This document shows, in pieces, positions 18,106 to 26,239 of a DNA stretch of 64,000 nucleotides. The stretch spans positions 282,988 to 346,987 of the forward strand of contig NZ_CP021324.1 of the NCBI RefSeq assembly GCF_002156965.1. Direction: 5' to 3'. Position numbers and translations under genes: made by a program. Origin of the DNA: Candidatus Nitrosomarinus catalina (GTDB lineage: Archaea; Thermoproteota; Nitrososphaeria; Nitrososphaerales; Nitrosopumilaceae). Numbering within the stretch: position 1 is the stretch's first letter; every line of letters begins with the position of its first letter. Below the pieces are notes generated by a model, which did no database searches, was not told the origin of the DNA, and worked only from the letters and a program-made list of their open reading frames with translations.

Positions 18106-19017
18106 ATGGAACCCAGTCTTGCAACTTCTATAGGTAAAATGCAATTAGATAAACCTGCTATGCTTGCATCTGGAATTCTAGGAATTTCTTTGGATGTATT
18201 TAATCGATTATATCGTTCAGGTGCTGGAGCAGTTGTCACAAAATCCCTTAGTAGCGAGCCATGGGAAGGTTATCCAAATCCTACAATTTTTAGTGTAAAT
18301 GGCGGTGGTTGGATGAATGCCGTTGGTCTTTCAAATCCAGGTGCTTCAAATTTTGCTAAAATGATTGAACCCAATCAGGACGTTCCAATAATAGTGAGTT
18401 TAGTTGGTTCTATTCCTAAAGATTTTGAAATGATGATCAATGAATTTAAAAATTGTAATGTTACTGCATTTGAACTAAATTTGTCTTGTCCACATGTTGC
18501 AAAAGTTGGTTTAGAAGTTGGAGATGATCCTGAGTTAGTGAAGAAAATAGTAACTACTGTAAAAAATTCTACTACTGCTCCTGTAATTGCAAAAGTTGGT
18601 TTGGGCACTACTAATTATCTTAATACTGTTAAAACTGCAATCGATTCAGGAATTGATGCTATAACTGCAATTAATACTGTTAGAGCAATGGCAATTGATG
18701 TTGAAACTCAAAGACCAATTCTCAGTAACAAATATGGTGGTTTGTCTGGTACGCCAATCAAACCAATTGCATTAAGATGTGTTTATGAAATTTCTTCTAA
18801 ATACGATATTCCAATTATTGGGTGTGGTGGAATTTCTACTTGGGAAGATGCAATAGAGTTTTTCTTAGCTGGTGCTTCTGCTATTCAACTTGGTAGTGCA
18901 ATAGGTGATAATTGGATTAATGTTTTTGATGATATCAACAAAGGTGTATTGCAATACATGAAACAGAAAAATTATTCTACAATACAGGAGATGGTGGGAC
19001 TTGCAAAGAAATTCTAA
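18106..19017 (+). CDS. pyrD: dihydroorotate dehydrogenase, catalytic subunit (type 1B)
   Basis: Oxidises dihydroorotate to orotate in pyrimidine synthesis. FMN-barrel motifs include AVVTKSLS, GLSNPGASNF, the loop with the catalytic Cys ELNLSCPH, VIAKVGLGT and the phosphate-binding GCGGISTWEDAIEF. The length of 303 residues matches type 1B enzymes, which need a PyrK partner; pyrK follows directly and overlaps by 17 bases. The gene is divergent from nop5, with TATA-like TATTATATTC about 30 bases before the ATG. Confidence 0.95.
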   Translation: MEPSLATSIGKMQLDKPAMLASGILGISLDVFNRLYRSGAGAVVTKSLSSEPWEGYPNPTIFSVNGGGWMNAVGLSNPGASNFAKMIEPNQDVPIIVSLVGSIPKDFEMMINEFKNCNVTAFELNLSCPHVAKVGLEVGDDPELVKKIVTTVKNSTTAPVIAKVGLGTTNYLNTVKTAIDSGIDAITAINTVRAMAIDVETQRPILSNKYGGLSGTPIKPIALRCVYEISSKYDIPIIGCGGISTWEDAIEFFLAGASAIQLGSAIGDNWINVFDDINKGVLQYMKQKNYSTIQEMVGLAKKF

Positions 19018-19813
19018 TCATACTACTATTGTTACAATTGAAAAAGTAGTTGATGAAACTCCTACTGTTAGAACTTTATATTTTTCAGATGATGTGATGT
19101 CTAATGTTTTACCTGGACAATTTGCAATGGTTTGGATTCCTGGAATTAATGAATTACCCATGAGTGTAATGATTTCTAATGAATCTGGAAAGGCAGCATT
19201 CACTGTAAGAAAACACGGTTTGGCATCAACTGGATTATTCAATATTAAAACCGGAGAAAAAATTGGAGTTCGTGGACCTTACGGAAATGCTTTTGATATT
19301 AAACAAGGAAAACTTTTGCTAGTTGGAGGAGGAACTGGACTTGTTCCAATGATGCGATTATTAACTCATGTAAAACCAACTGATGATGTCACTGTTTTAA
19401 TTGGTGCAAAATCAAAAGATGAAGTTTTCTTTGAAAATTTGGCAAATGAACTTTTAAAAAATAATTCTCATAATGTGATTGTTTGTACTGATGATGGAAG
19501 TTATGGTGAAAAAGGATTTGTAACTGATGTTGTTGAAAAATTGGTTGCTGAATCTAATTTTGATGGTGTGTATACATGTGGCCCAGAAAAAATGATGTAC
19601 AAAACTGTTCAATCCGCTCATTCTAGAGGTATTTTCGTTCAGGCCAGTTTAGAGCGTATGATGAAATGTGGTGTTGGAATTTGTGGAAGTTGTTGTGTCG
19701 GAGAAGATCTTGCCTGTAAAGATGGGACTATCTTTGATGGAAATCATCTGTCTCAAAACAAAGAATTTGGTTATACGCACAGAAATAAGGCTGGAATTCT
19801 TGAAGATTATTGA
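19001..19813 (+). CDS. pyrK: dihydroorotate dehydrogenase electron-transfer subunit
   Basis: Ferredoxin-reductase-like protein that moves electrons from PyrD to NAD. An FAD/NAD module with LLLVGGGTGLVPMMRLL (105-121) and YTCGPEKMM is followed by the [2Fe-2S] cluster Cys set CGVGICGSCC...C (C223, C228, C231, C239). The start is a TTG inside the end of pyrD. The overlap and the shared pathway show the two are made together. Confidence 0.94.
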   Translation: MQRNSNHTTIVTIEKVVDETPTVRTLYFSDDVMSNVLPGQFAMVWIPGINELPMSVMISNESGKAAFTVRKHGLASTGLFNIKTGEKIGVRGPYGNAFDIKQGKLLLVGGGTGLVPMMRLLTHVKPTDDVTVLIGAKSKDEVFFENLANELLKNNSHNVIVCTDDGSYGEKGFVTDVVEKLVAESNFDGVYTCGPEKMMYKTVQSAHSRGIFVQASLERMMKCGVGICGSCCVGEDLACKDGTIFDGNHLSQNKEFGYTHRNKAGILEDY

Positions 19814-19855
19814 CTTTTTCGAGTAAGGTTTAAAATCAATCATAAAATATTTTGC

Positions 19856-21589
19856 GTGAAGGGAATGGGAACTCCAAAAATCGTTTTAACTGCTGACAGA
19901 ACTTTGATGTCTCCGTATCGGGGATTGTCTTTGGCAACATTTTTTGGATGTGCACCTGCATTAGACCCTAACAGAGATCCTAAGAGCTTCTGGTACAAAA
20001 TACTGGGAAAACAAGTAACTCCTAAAGTTCTATTTGATTTCATTTGTAATTGGTCTCCTGACATCAATGGTGCAGCAAAATATGCTCCATATGGATTGAG
20101 AAAATTAGAAGCTGGTTTGTTACGTGATGGCTTCGCACGAAGTGATGTAGTTGTTGCTCATCCAAATCACATTGAAAAATTTATTGGCCCTGAAACTGAA
20201 GTTATTGGAACTTATGAAATGGATCCACTTGGAATGGGCCCTGTAACTATGACATTTACTTATGGAAGAAAACAAACATCTTACGATGAGTTTTACAATG
20301 CCGAATTACATCATAGAATTAAAGCTGCTAAAGCAAGAACTGGAAGTAAAGCTAAAGTAATTTCTGGTGCATCTGGTACTTGGCAATATAATTATGATCC
20401 TGAAAAAATTGAAGAGTTTGGAATTTATGCAATTTTAGAAGGAGAGCTTGGTGGTATTGCACCTGAAATTGATGGACATGCTGGAAGATTCTTTAATTAT
20501 TTGATTAACGGTGACTTTGAAAATATGGATCCATTTAGAAAAAGAAGTGACTTTAAAGTTAACATTAAAGAATTTGAAAGAAATAATAAAAAAATCCATG
20601 GACGATTTGTAAATTTCTGGGATAGGCCTGATTTAGAAGAAATTCCAGATATTGTCGAACCTAGTATGCACGGAATGGTAGAAGTAATGCGTGGTTGTGG
20701 AAGAGGCTGTAAGTTTTGTGATGTCACTTTACGATCTTTGAGATATTATTCTCCAGAAAAAGTGAAAAAAGAAATTGAAGTTAACATCAAAAAAGGTGGT
20801 TCAAAATCTGCATGGATTCACAGTGATGATATTTTTGTTTATGGTATGGATCCAAGAACTGCAAAGGGAATGGAACCAAATAGAGAAGCATTAGAAGAAT
20901 TATTCACCGCAATTATGTCTACTGGAGTAGAACATACAAATCCAACACACGGAACATTGGCAGGTGCAATTGCTGATGAAAAACTTCTTCCTAATTTATC
21001 TAGAATCATGAAAGCTGGTCCTGATAATATGATTGGAGTCCAAGCAGGATTTGAAACTGGAAGTCTTAGATTAATAGGTAAATACGCTGATAGAAAACTT
21101 GCTCCATATGATCCATCTGAATGGCACTGGGTTGTAAAAGAAGGTGTAAAATCAATGAATGAAAATTATTGGATTCCTGCATTTACTCTTATTATGGGTC
21201 TTGATAATGATGAAACTCCTGAGGATTCATGGGATACTATTAGACTTCTTAGTGAATTAGAACATGAACAACCTGATTCTATGTTTACTGCTACTGCTCT
21301 AACCTTTGTTCCAATTGGCTTACTTGAAACTTCTAATTTCTTTAATATTGGAAATGAAATGACTCCTGCACAATTGGGAGTTCTTTACAAGACATGGCAA
21401 CATAATTTCAAATATGCTATTCAAAAATTCATGACTAAAACTGGTGCAAAAGGACCACAAAGATACTTCTTCAACGCTATTGCAAGATCTCTTGGCGGAG
21501 TTCCTCTTGGTGCTATGGAAAAATATGCCCGTAGAAAGAGTCCAGAACATGAAAAAGTTATTGAAACTATCAAGGCAAAATACTGGTAA
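19856..21589 (+). CDS. B12-type radical SAM protein (candidate GDGT ring synthase family)
   Basis: 577 residues. The N-terminal 270 resemble the cobalamin-binding-like region of B12 radical SAM enzymes (KIVLTADRTLMSPYRG, FFGCAPALD, VVVAHPNHIEKFIG). The radical SAM cluster motif is RGCGRGCKFCDV (C281, C285, C288). The C-terminal half has further conserved segments (GVQAGFETGS, PAFTLIMGLDNDETPEDSW). Proteins of this type in Sulfolobus and Thaumarchaeota include the Grs enzymes that put rings into tetraether lipids; assignment to Grs rather than a relative is inference. The start may be GTG at 19856 or ATG at 19865. Confidence 0.65.
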   Translation: MKGMGTPKIVLTADRTLMSPYRGLSLATFFGCAPALDPNRDPKSFWYKILGKQVTPKVLFDFICNWSPDINGAAKYAPYGLRKLEAGLLRDGFARSDVVVAHPNHIEKFIGPETEVIGTYEMDPLGMGPVTMTFTYGRKQTSYDEFYNAELHHRIKAAKARTGSKAKVISGASGTWQYNYDPEKIEEFGIYAILEGELGGIAPEIDGHAGRFFNYLINGDFENMDPFRKRSDFKVNIKEFERNNKKIHGRFVNFWDRPDLEEIPDIVEPSMHGMVEVMRGCGRGCKFCDVTLRSLRYYSPEKVKKEIEVNIKKGGSKSAWIHSDDIFVYGMDPRTAKGMEPNREALEELFTAIMSTGVEHTNPTHGTLAGAIADEKLLPNLSRIMKAGPDNMIGVQAGFETGSLRLIGKYADRKLAPYDPSEWHWVVKEGVKSMNENYWIPAFTLIMGLDNDETPEDSWDTIRLLSELEHEQPDSMFTATALTFVPIGLLETSNFFNIGNEMTPAQLGVLYKTWQHNFKYAIQKFMTKTGAKGPQRYFFNAIARSLGGVPLGAMEKYARRKSPEHEKVIETIKAKYW

Positions 21590-21632
21590 TTATTATCCAA
21601 ATACATAAATTCACTAATTCTAACTGTAAGAT

Positions 21633-21815
21633 ATGGCAACACACGGTTCATTAACTAAAGCAGGTAAAGTAAGAGGACAAACCCCTAAAGTTGAAGGTAG
21701 AAAAATTGTAGGAACAAGTTCTAGTGTAGCTAATAAAAGTAATTTCAAAAAACGATTTGCTTTAGGTAGATTCCCAGGTCAAAATAAACCTGGTCAAAGA
21801 AGAAAGAAACGTTAG
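21633..21815 (+). CDS. rps30e: 30S ribosomal protein S30e
   Basis: 60 residues, very basic, with the S30e core HGSLTKAGKVRGQTPKV and a C-terminal FALGRFPGQNKPGQRRKKR. It belongs to the archaeal/eukaryotic small subunit, near the mRNA entry channel, and in eukaryotes is made as a fusion to a ubiquitin-like protein. Here it is a free single gene between the radical SAM gene and radA, with its own AT-rich promoter region. Confidence 0.95.
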   Translation: MATHGSLTKAGKVRGQTPKVEGRKIVGTSSSVANKSNFKKRFALGRFPGQNKPGQRRKKR

Positions 21816-21870
21816 AGTATTTTTCTCCTGTATTTTTATGATTTAACGATCAAATTTTTAAACAATACCC

Positions 21871-21901
21871 TTATAAAGTACAGGTACCGTACTATACGGT
21901 A
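21871..21901 (+). promoter_or_regulatory. radA promoter: TATA box plus start-site palindrome
   Basis: TATA-like TTATAAAG at 21871-21878 lies about 26 bases before the radA ATG (21901), so the message is probably leaderless. A near-perfect inverted repeat, TACCGTA-CTA-TACGGTA (21885-21901), covers the expected transcription start and the first base of the start codon. A protein bound there would block initiation, so it is a candidate operator. Confidence 0.5.
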
Positions 21902-23121
21902 TGGTTGAAGATTTAAGATTAGATAGTTTAGAGGGCGTAGGTCCTGTAACTACAAGAAAATTATCCGATGCAGGTGTCCACAACGTCATGGACCTCATCG
22001 TCAGAGGTCCTGTTGATATTTCAGAAATCACTGGAATGGAAAAAGACACAGCTGAAAAAATTGTCAATAAGGCAAGAAAACATCTAGTTGAAGGTGGTCT
22101 ACTTGCTAAAGATTTCATTAGTGCAAGTGAATTGTATAAAACTCGACAAAGTATTGGTAAAATTAGTACTGGTACTAATTGTCTTGATACTCTATTTGAT
22201 GGTGGTATTGAAACTAGAGCTCTAACAGAAGTTTATGGAGAATTTGGTTGTGGTAAAACACAATTTGCTCATACAATGTCTGTAATGGTTCAAAAAAGTA
22301 AAGAGGAAGGGGGACTTGAAGGTGGTGTTTTGTATATTGATACAGAAAATACTTTCAGACCTGAAAGAATTGTCCAAATTGCTCAAGCACATGAAATGGA
22401 TCCTGAAAAAGTTTTGGATAATATCATTGTCGCACGTGCATACAACAGTGCTCATCAAACATTAATTCTTGAAGAAGCTGGTGCTATAATTGAAGAAAAC
22501 AATGTAAAGTTAATCGTTGCAGATTCTGCAGTTGGATTATTCCGTTCTGAATATCTTGGAAGGGGAACATTGTCTGTTAGACAACAAAAACTAAATCATT
22601 TTGTTCATTTGTTGGTTAGAATTGCTGAAACGTATGATTGTGCTGCAATTGCCACAAATCAAGTTATGGCATCCCCTGATGTTTTCTTTGGAGATCCAAC
22701 TAGACCTATTGGTGGAAATGTAGTTGCACATACAAGTACCTACAGAATCTACTTTAAGAAATCTGGTAAAAAACGAATTGCTAGAATGGTGGATAGTCCT
22801 CATCATCCAGAAGAAGAAGTAATCTTTGCTTTGGGTCAAGCAGGAATTATTGATCCTGAGGAAGCAGAGAAAAAAACAAAAAAGACTGCCAAGAAAGCAA
22901 CTACGAAAAAAACTAAAGAAACTAAAACAAAAACTACTGTAGAACCTGAAGTAGAGGCTACTGTAGAACCTGAAGTAGAGGCTACTGTAGAACCTGAAGT
23001 AGAGGCTACTGTAGAACCTGAAGTAGAGGCTACTGTAGAACCTGAAGTAGAGGCTACTGTAGAACCTGAAGTAGATATAGTTGAAGATCACGGTGCAGAT
23101 ATCACATCTGATGATTTCTAG
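21901..23121 (+). CDS. radA: DNA repair and recombination protein RadA
   Basis: Archaeal Rad51/RecA homologue that forms filaments on single-stranded DNA and catalyses strand exchange. The N-terminal helix-hairpin-helix region is LEGVGPVTTRKL (10-21). Walker A is GEFGCGKT (113-120) and Walker B is LIVADSAVG (204-212). Loop L2 includes PDVFFGDPTRPIGGN. The core ends near residue 320. An 85-residue tail follows that is first Lys/Thr-rich and then has six TVEPEVEA units; typical RadA proteins lack it. Confidence 0.96.
   Translation: MVEDLRLDSLEGVGPVTTRKLSDAGVHNVMDLIVRGPVDISEITGMEKDTAEKIVNKARKHLVEGGLLAKDFISASELYKTRQSIGKISTGTNCLDTLFDGGIETRALTEVYGEFGCGKTQFAHTMSVMVQKSKEEGGLEGGVLYIDTENTFRPERIVQIAQAHEMDPEKVLDNIIVARAYNSAHQTLILEEAGAIIEENNVKLIVADSAVGLFRSEYLGRGTLSVRQQKLNHFVHLLVRIAETYDCAAIATNQVMASPDVFFGDPTRPIGGNVVAHTSTYRIYFKKSGKKRIARMVDSPHHPEEEVIFALGQAGIIDPEEAEKKTKKTAKKATTKKTKETKTKTTVEPEVEATVEPEVEATVEPEVEATVEPEVEATVEPEVEATVEPEVDIVEDHGADITSDDF
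22936..23076 (+). repeat. 24-base tandem repeat, six units, in radA
   Basis: Units encode TVEPEVEA. The first five are identical at the base level and the sixth diverges in its last two codons (GAT ATA). The identity at silent sites shows recent duplication, so copy number may differ between related strains. Confidence 0.92.
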
Positions 23122-23126
23122 TCACT

Positions 23127-23165
23127 AGAAGATTTTTTCTTCTCTTTTTCTTATTTTATTTTTTT
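23127..23165 (+). terminator. radA terminator
   Basis: A six-base-pair hairpin AGAAGA-TTTTT-TCTTCT (23127-23143) starts five bases after the radA stop. It is followed by a pyrimidine tract rich in T runs, which by itself is the usual archaeal termination signal. Confidence 0.5.
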
Positions 23166-23211
23166 ATTATTCATTAAATTCTAATATTATCTGACAATGT
23201 GATATTGTATC

Positions 23212-24267
23212 ATGGTAGACCTTTATCGATTTCTTCCTGAAGAAATGGAAAAATTAGTTATTGACATGGGTTATCCACGTTATAGAGCAGATCAGATTTT
23301 ACTTCCTTTGTATTACAAATTTCCAAAAAAAATTTCAGATATCAAACAACTACCAAAAAAATTGATTGAAGAATTAAATGATGCTGGTTATACAATAGGT
23401 TCTGCACAGGAAACTCATAGAGTTGTAAGTGAAGATGGTGATACTACAAAATTATTACTCAATTTAACAAATGAAAAGTCAGTTGAAACTGTTTTAATGC
23501 AATATGAACCAACCAAAATTGGAGGTCATCCAAGATCAACTATTTGTGTTTCAACTCAAATTGGATGTGCCATGGGTTGTGTATTTTGTGCAACAGGGCA
23601 AATGGGTTTTGAAACAAATCTAAAAGCAGAACAAATTATTTCACAAGTAATTCATTTTGAAGAAATTTTAAGGCAAAGAGGAGAACATGTGACAAATTTA
23701 GTTTTCATGGGAATGGGTGAACCTATGGCAAATTATGATGAAATGATTCGAGCTGTAAAGATTTTAACTCATCCTAGAGGATTTGGACTAGGTCAACGTC
23801 ACATAACTATTTCAACAATTGGAATTAAGTCTGGAATTGAAAGATTAGCTGATGAAAATTTACAAATTGGTTTGGCAATATCGTTACATGCTCCTACAAA
23901 TGATTTAAGAAAAAAATTAGTTCCTACTGCTACTCCTAATTCTGTAGAAGAAATTATTGAATCTGGTCATGATTATTTTAAAAGAACAGGTAGACGTGTT
24001 ACTTTTGAATATGCATTAATGGATGGAATTAATGATTCTCCAGACATTGCTAATAATCTGGCCAAATTATTAAAAGGAAATGGCTCTCATGTGAATTTAA
24101 TTCCAATTAATCCAACTGCTGGTGATTTTAAACGCCCATCAAATAATCGTGTTCATGAGTTTGAACGAATTTTATCCAAAGCAGGAATTAACTGTACAAT
24201 TAGAATTGAGAAAGGAACTGAGATCTCAGCTGCATGTGGACAACTCAGAACTGATATGATTGGGTAA
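23212..24267 (+). CDS. rlmN: RlmN-type 23S rRNA/tRNA adenine-C2 methyltransferase
   Basis: Radical SAM methylase. The iron-sulfur motif is CAMGCVFC (C119, C123, C126), FMGMGEPMANYD follows, and the C-terminal Cys needed for the methyl transfer is in SAACGQLRTDM (C342). The length of 351 residues is that of bacterial RlmN, which modifies A2503 of 23S rRNA and A37 of some tRNAs. This family is mainly bacterial, so the gene was probably acquired early by the lineage. It is a single gene between radA and the L21e operon. Confidence 0.9.
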   Translation: MVDLYRFLPEEMEKLVIDMGYPRYRADQILLPLYYKFPKKISDIKQLPKKLIEELNDAGYTIGSAQETHRVVSEDGDTTKLLLNLTNEKSVETVLMQYEPTKIGGHPRSTICVSTQIGCAMGCVFCATGQMGFETNLKAEQIISQVIHFEEILRQRGEHVTNLVFMGMGEPMANYDEMIRAVKILTHPRGFGLGQRHITISTIGIKSGIERLADENLQIGLAISLHAPTNDLRKKLVPTATPNSVEEIIESGHDYFKRTGRRVTFEYALMDGINDSPDIANNLAKLLKGNGSHVNLIPINPTAGDFKRPSNNRVHEFERILSKAGINCTIRIEKGTEISAACGQLRTDMIG

Positions 24268-24322
24268 TTTTCTAAAAAATTGTCCTAAGTGTTAAAATAG
24301 GGCTTTTCAAGGTTTTACACTC

Positions 24323-24622
24323 ATGGCAACTAAGAAGTCTCATGGTCGTTCACATGGATTTAAACATAAATCTAGATCTGTAATGACAAAAAAATCTCCT
24401 AGAGGAGTATCATTTTTGTTACGTGAATACCAAGAAGGCCAACAAGCACTTGTCATTATTGATCCTAGACAGCATAAAGGATTGCCACATAGAAGATATC
24501 ATGGAAAAGTCGGTGTTATCACCAATGTAGGCAGACGTGCTATAACATTAAGTGTGAAATTGGGAGATAAACCAAAAACCTTAATCACTAGGTTAGATCA
24601 CATAAAACCATTCGGTGTATAA
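24323..24622 (+). CDS. rpl21e: 50S ribosomal protein L21e
   Basis: 99 residues starting with the basic stretch SHGRSHGFKHKSR and containing LLREYQEGQQALVIIDPRQHKGLPHRRYHGK split over the SH3-like fold typical of L21e. It is the first gene of a conserved archaeal operon followed by rpoF, a DUF655 gene, ksgA and a HemK-like gene with spacings of 2, 20, -4 and -26 bases. Confidence 0.96.
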   Translation: MATKKSHGRSHGFKHKSRSVMTKKSPRGVSFLLREYQEGQQALVIIDPRQHKGLPHRRYHGKVGVITNVGRRAITLSVKLGDKPKTLITRLDHIKPFGV

Positions 24623-24624
24623 TT

Positions 24625-24951
24625 ATGGAAGAAGTACAAAAAAAACAAGCAATTTCACTTTCTGAAGTAAAAGAAATTTTGGGTAAGGTTGATGTTGAAG
24701 AAATGGATCAAATACAACGTTGGACATATGATTATGTTTCAAAATTTGTAACAATTGATTCAAAAGATGCAAAAGACATGAAAAAGAAGCTTATCAAAGA
24801 TTGTGAATTGACAGAAGATGAAGCAGTTGAAATTGTAAATATCCGACCAACAAGTATGGCCGAATTACGTTCATTTACTTTCGGTTGGAAAAAACTAATC
24901 CTTGCTGAAACCCTGGAAAAAATGCTCAAAATAATCCAGGAGCATTCTTAA
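24625..24951 (+). CDS. rpo4: RNA polymerase subunit Rpo4 (RpoF/Rpb4)
   Basis: 108 residues. With Rpo7 it forms the stalk of archaeal RNA polymerase, which aids promoter melting and grips nascent RNA. The C-terminal HRDC-like part contains LTEDEAVEIVNIRPTSMAEL, a conserved Rpb4 segment. It starts two bases after the stop of L21e, which is the conserved archaeal arrangement. Confidence 0.92.
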   Translation: MEEVQKKQAISLSEVKEILGKVDVEEMDQIQRWTYDYVSKFVTIDSKDAKDMKKKLIKDCELTEDEAVEIVNIRPTSMAELRSFTFGWKKLILAETLEKMLKIIQEHS

Positions 24952-24971
24952 TTTTTCCGGAGCAATAAATT

Positions 24972-25538
24972 TTGTATCGGGCACAACCCACTTCTAGAAA
25001 GTATGAAGAATACGCATATGTTTTAGATTTTAATCCTAGAGGTAAATCTACAACTGTTCACGGAAGAGAAGGGATAATTATCACGGCCATTGGTGAAGAC
25101 CGTTTAACACTTTTAGAAGTATTAGGTATTCAAAATTCTACTTTTGAAGTTGGAGAAAAAATTTACATCGGTAAGGATGGCAGAACAAAAATTTCATCTG
25201 TGTTAGGTAAAATGGATTATGAAAAAATTTCAAGTTCTGCTCAAAGTGAATTATCTAACGTAATAGAAAAAATTGTAACTGAAAATGAAGTTAAATTTGT
25301 AAAATATCTTAATAATGCACAACCGTTAACTCCAAGAATTCATGCACTAGAATTAATTCCAGGAATTGGGAAAACATACATGAAAACAATGTTAGAAGAA
25401 AGAGAAAAACAAAAATTTGAAAGTTATTTAGATTTACAGGATAGAGTTGGGTTTAAAGATCCAATAAAACATATTTCTGAACGGATAATGGATGAAATTT
25501 CTGGTGAAAGTAGAATGAATCTCTTTGTTAAGAGATGA
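24972..25538 (+). CDS. DUF655 putative nucleic-acid-binding protein
   Basis: 188 residues with an N-terminal OB-like part (YAYVLDFNPRGKSTT, then GREGIIITAIGEDRLTLLE) and a C-terminal helix-hairpin-helix (LELIPGIGKTYMKTMLEER). This is the DUF655 family, found between rpoF and ksgA in most archaea. Its function is not established; the fold and neighbours suggest RNA binding in ribosome synthesis. It starts with TTG and ends in a four-base overlap with ksgA. Confidence 0.85.
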   Translation: MYRAQPTSRKYEEYAYVLDFNPRGKSTTVHGREGIIITAIGEDRLTLLEVLGIQNSTFEVGEKIYIGKDGRTKISSVLGKMDYEKISSSAQSELSNVIEKIVTENEVKFVKYLNNAQPLTPRIHALELIPGIGKTYMKTMLEEREKQKFESYLDLQDRVGFKDPIKHISERIMDEISGESRMNLFVKR

Positions 25539-26239
25539 TAAAACGTAAATTATTGGGACAACACTTTCTTAATTCAAAATCTATTGCAGAATTCATTGTA
25601 AAAGAAGCTGAAATTTCCAAAAATGATGTAGTTTTTGAAATTGGAACAGGCCCTGGAATTTTAATTCCTTTGATGTGTGAAAATGCTCAAAAAGTCATAT
25701 CTGTTGATACTGATGAAAAATTAATTAAAAAAGCAAGATCGAATTTCTCTCAATTTAATAATCTTACACTCAAATCTGGTGATGGATTTAAGCAAAAAGA
25801 TACTTTCTCAATTTTTGTCTCTAATTTACCCTATTCAAAAAGTAAAGATGCAATTGAATGGTTGGCACAAAATTCTTTTTCACATGGGATAATTATGGTT
25901 CAAAAAGAATTTGCAGAAAAATTACTTGCGACATCAAAAAATCGTAGGGCTGTTAGTATTATTGCAACATACACACTAGATATTAAAAAAATTTCTGTAG
26001 TTGGAAAGAATAATTTTTCTCCACCACCTAAGGTTGATTCTGTAGTCCTGAAAATATCGAAAAAAACTACTTTAGATAAAAAATTAATTTCTTTAATTAA
26101 TGATTTATTTTCTTATAGGAGAAAAACTGTAAAAAATATTCTAAAACAATTCAATAAACAAAGTACAATAGAGAAACGTATTGATGATCTTTCAGGAGAT
26201 GAAATAGTTAATCTTGCCAAACAAATTCTTAAAAAATGA
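25535..26239 (+). CDS. ksgA: 16S rRNA adenine dimethyltransferase KsgA/Dim1
   Basis: Makes the two N6-dimethyladenines near the 3' end of 16S rRNA. The N-terminus KLLGQHFLNS is diagnostic. The SAM site is VVFEIGTGPGILIPL and the catalytic motif is NLPYSKSK; FSPPPKVDSVVLKI is also conserved. At 234 residues it is somewhat short, with a small C-terminal domain. Pno1/Dim2-like and Rio1 proteins encoded at the start of the window act in the same maturation step. Confidence 0.93.
   Translation: MIKRKLLGQHFLNSKSIAEFIVKEAEISKNDVVFEIGTGPGILIPLMCENAQKVISVDTDEKLIKKARSNFSQFNNLTLKSGDGFKQKDTFSIFVSNLPYSKSKDAIEWLAQNSFSHGIIMVQKEFAEKLLATSKNRRAVSIIATYTLDIKKISVVGKNNFSPPPKVDSVVLKISKKTTLDKKLISLINDLFSYRRKTVKNILKQFNKQSTIEKRIDDLSGDEIVNLAKQILKK

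Noticed and set aside
22591-23091. A 166-codon minus-strand frame opposite radA
   Set aside because: Open because of the 24-base repeat; the composition is that of an antisense shadow.
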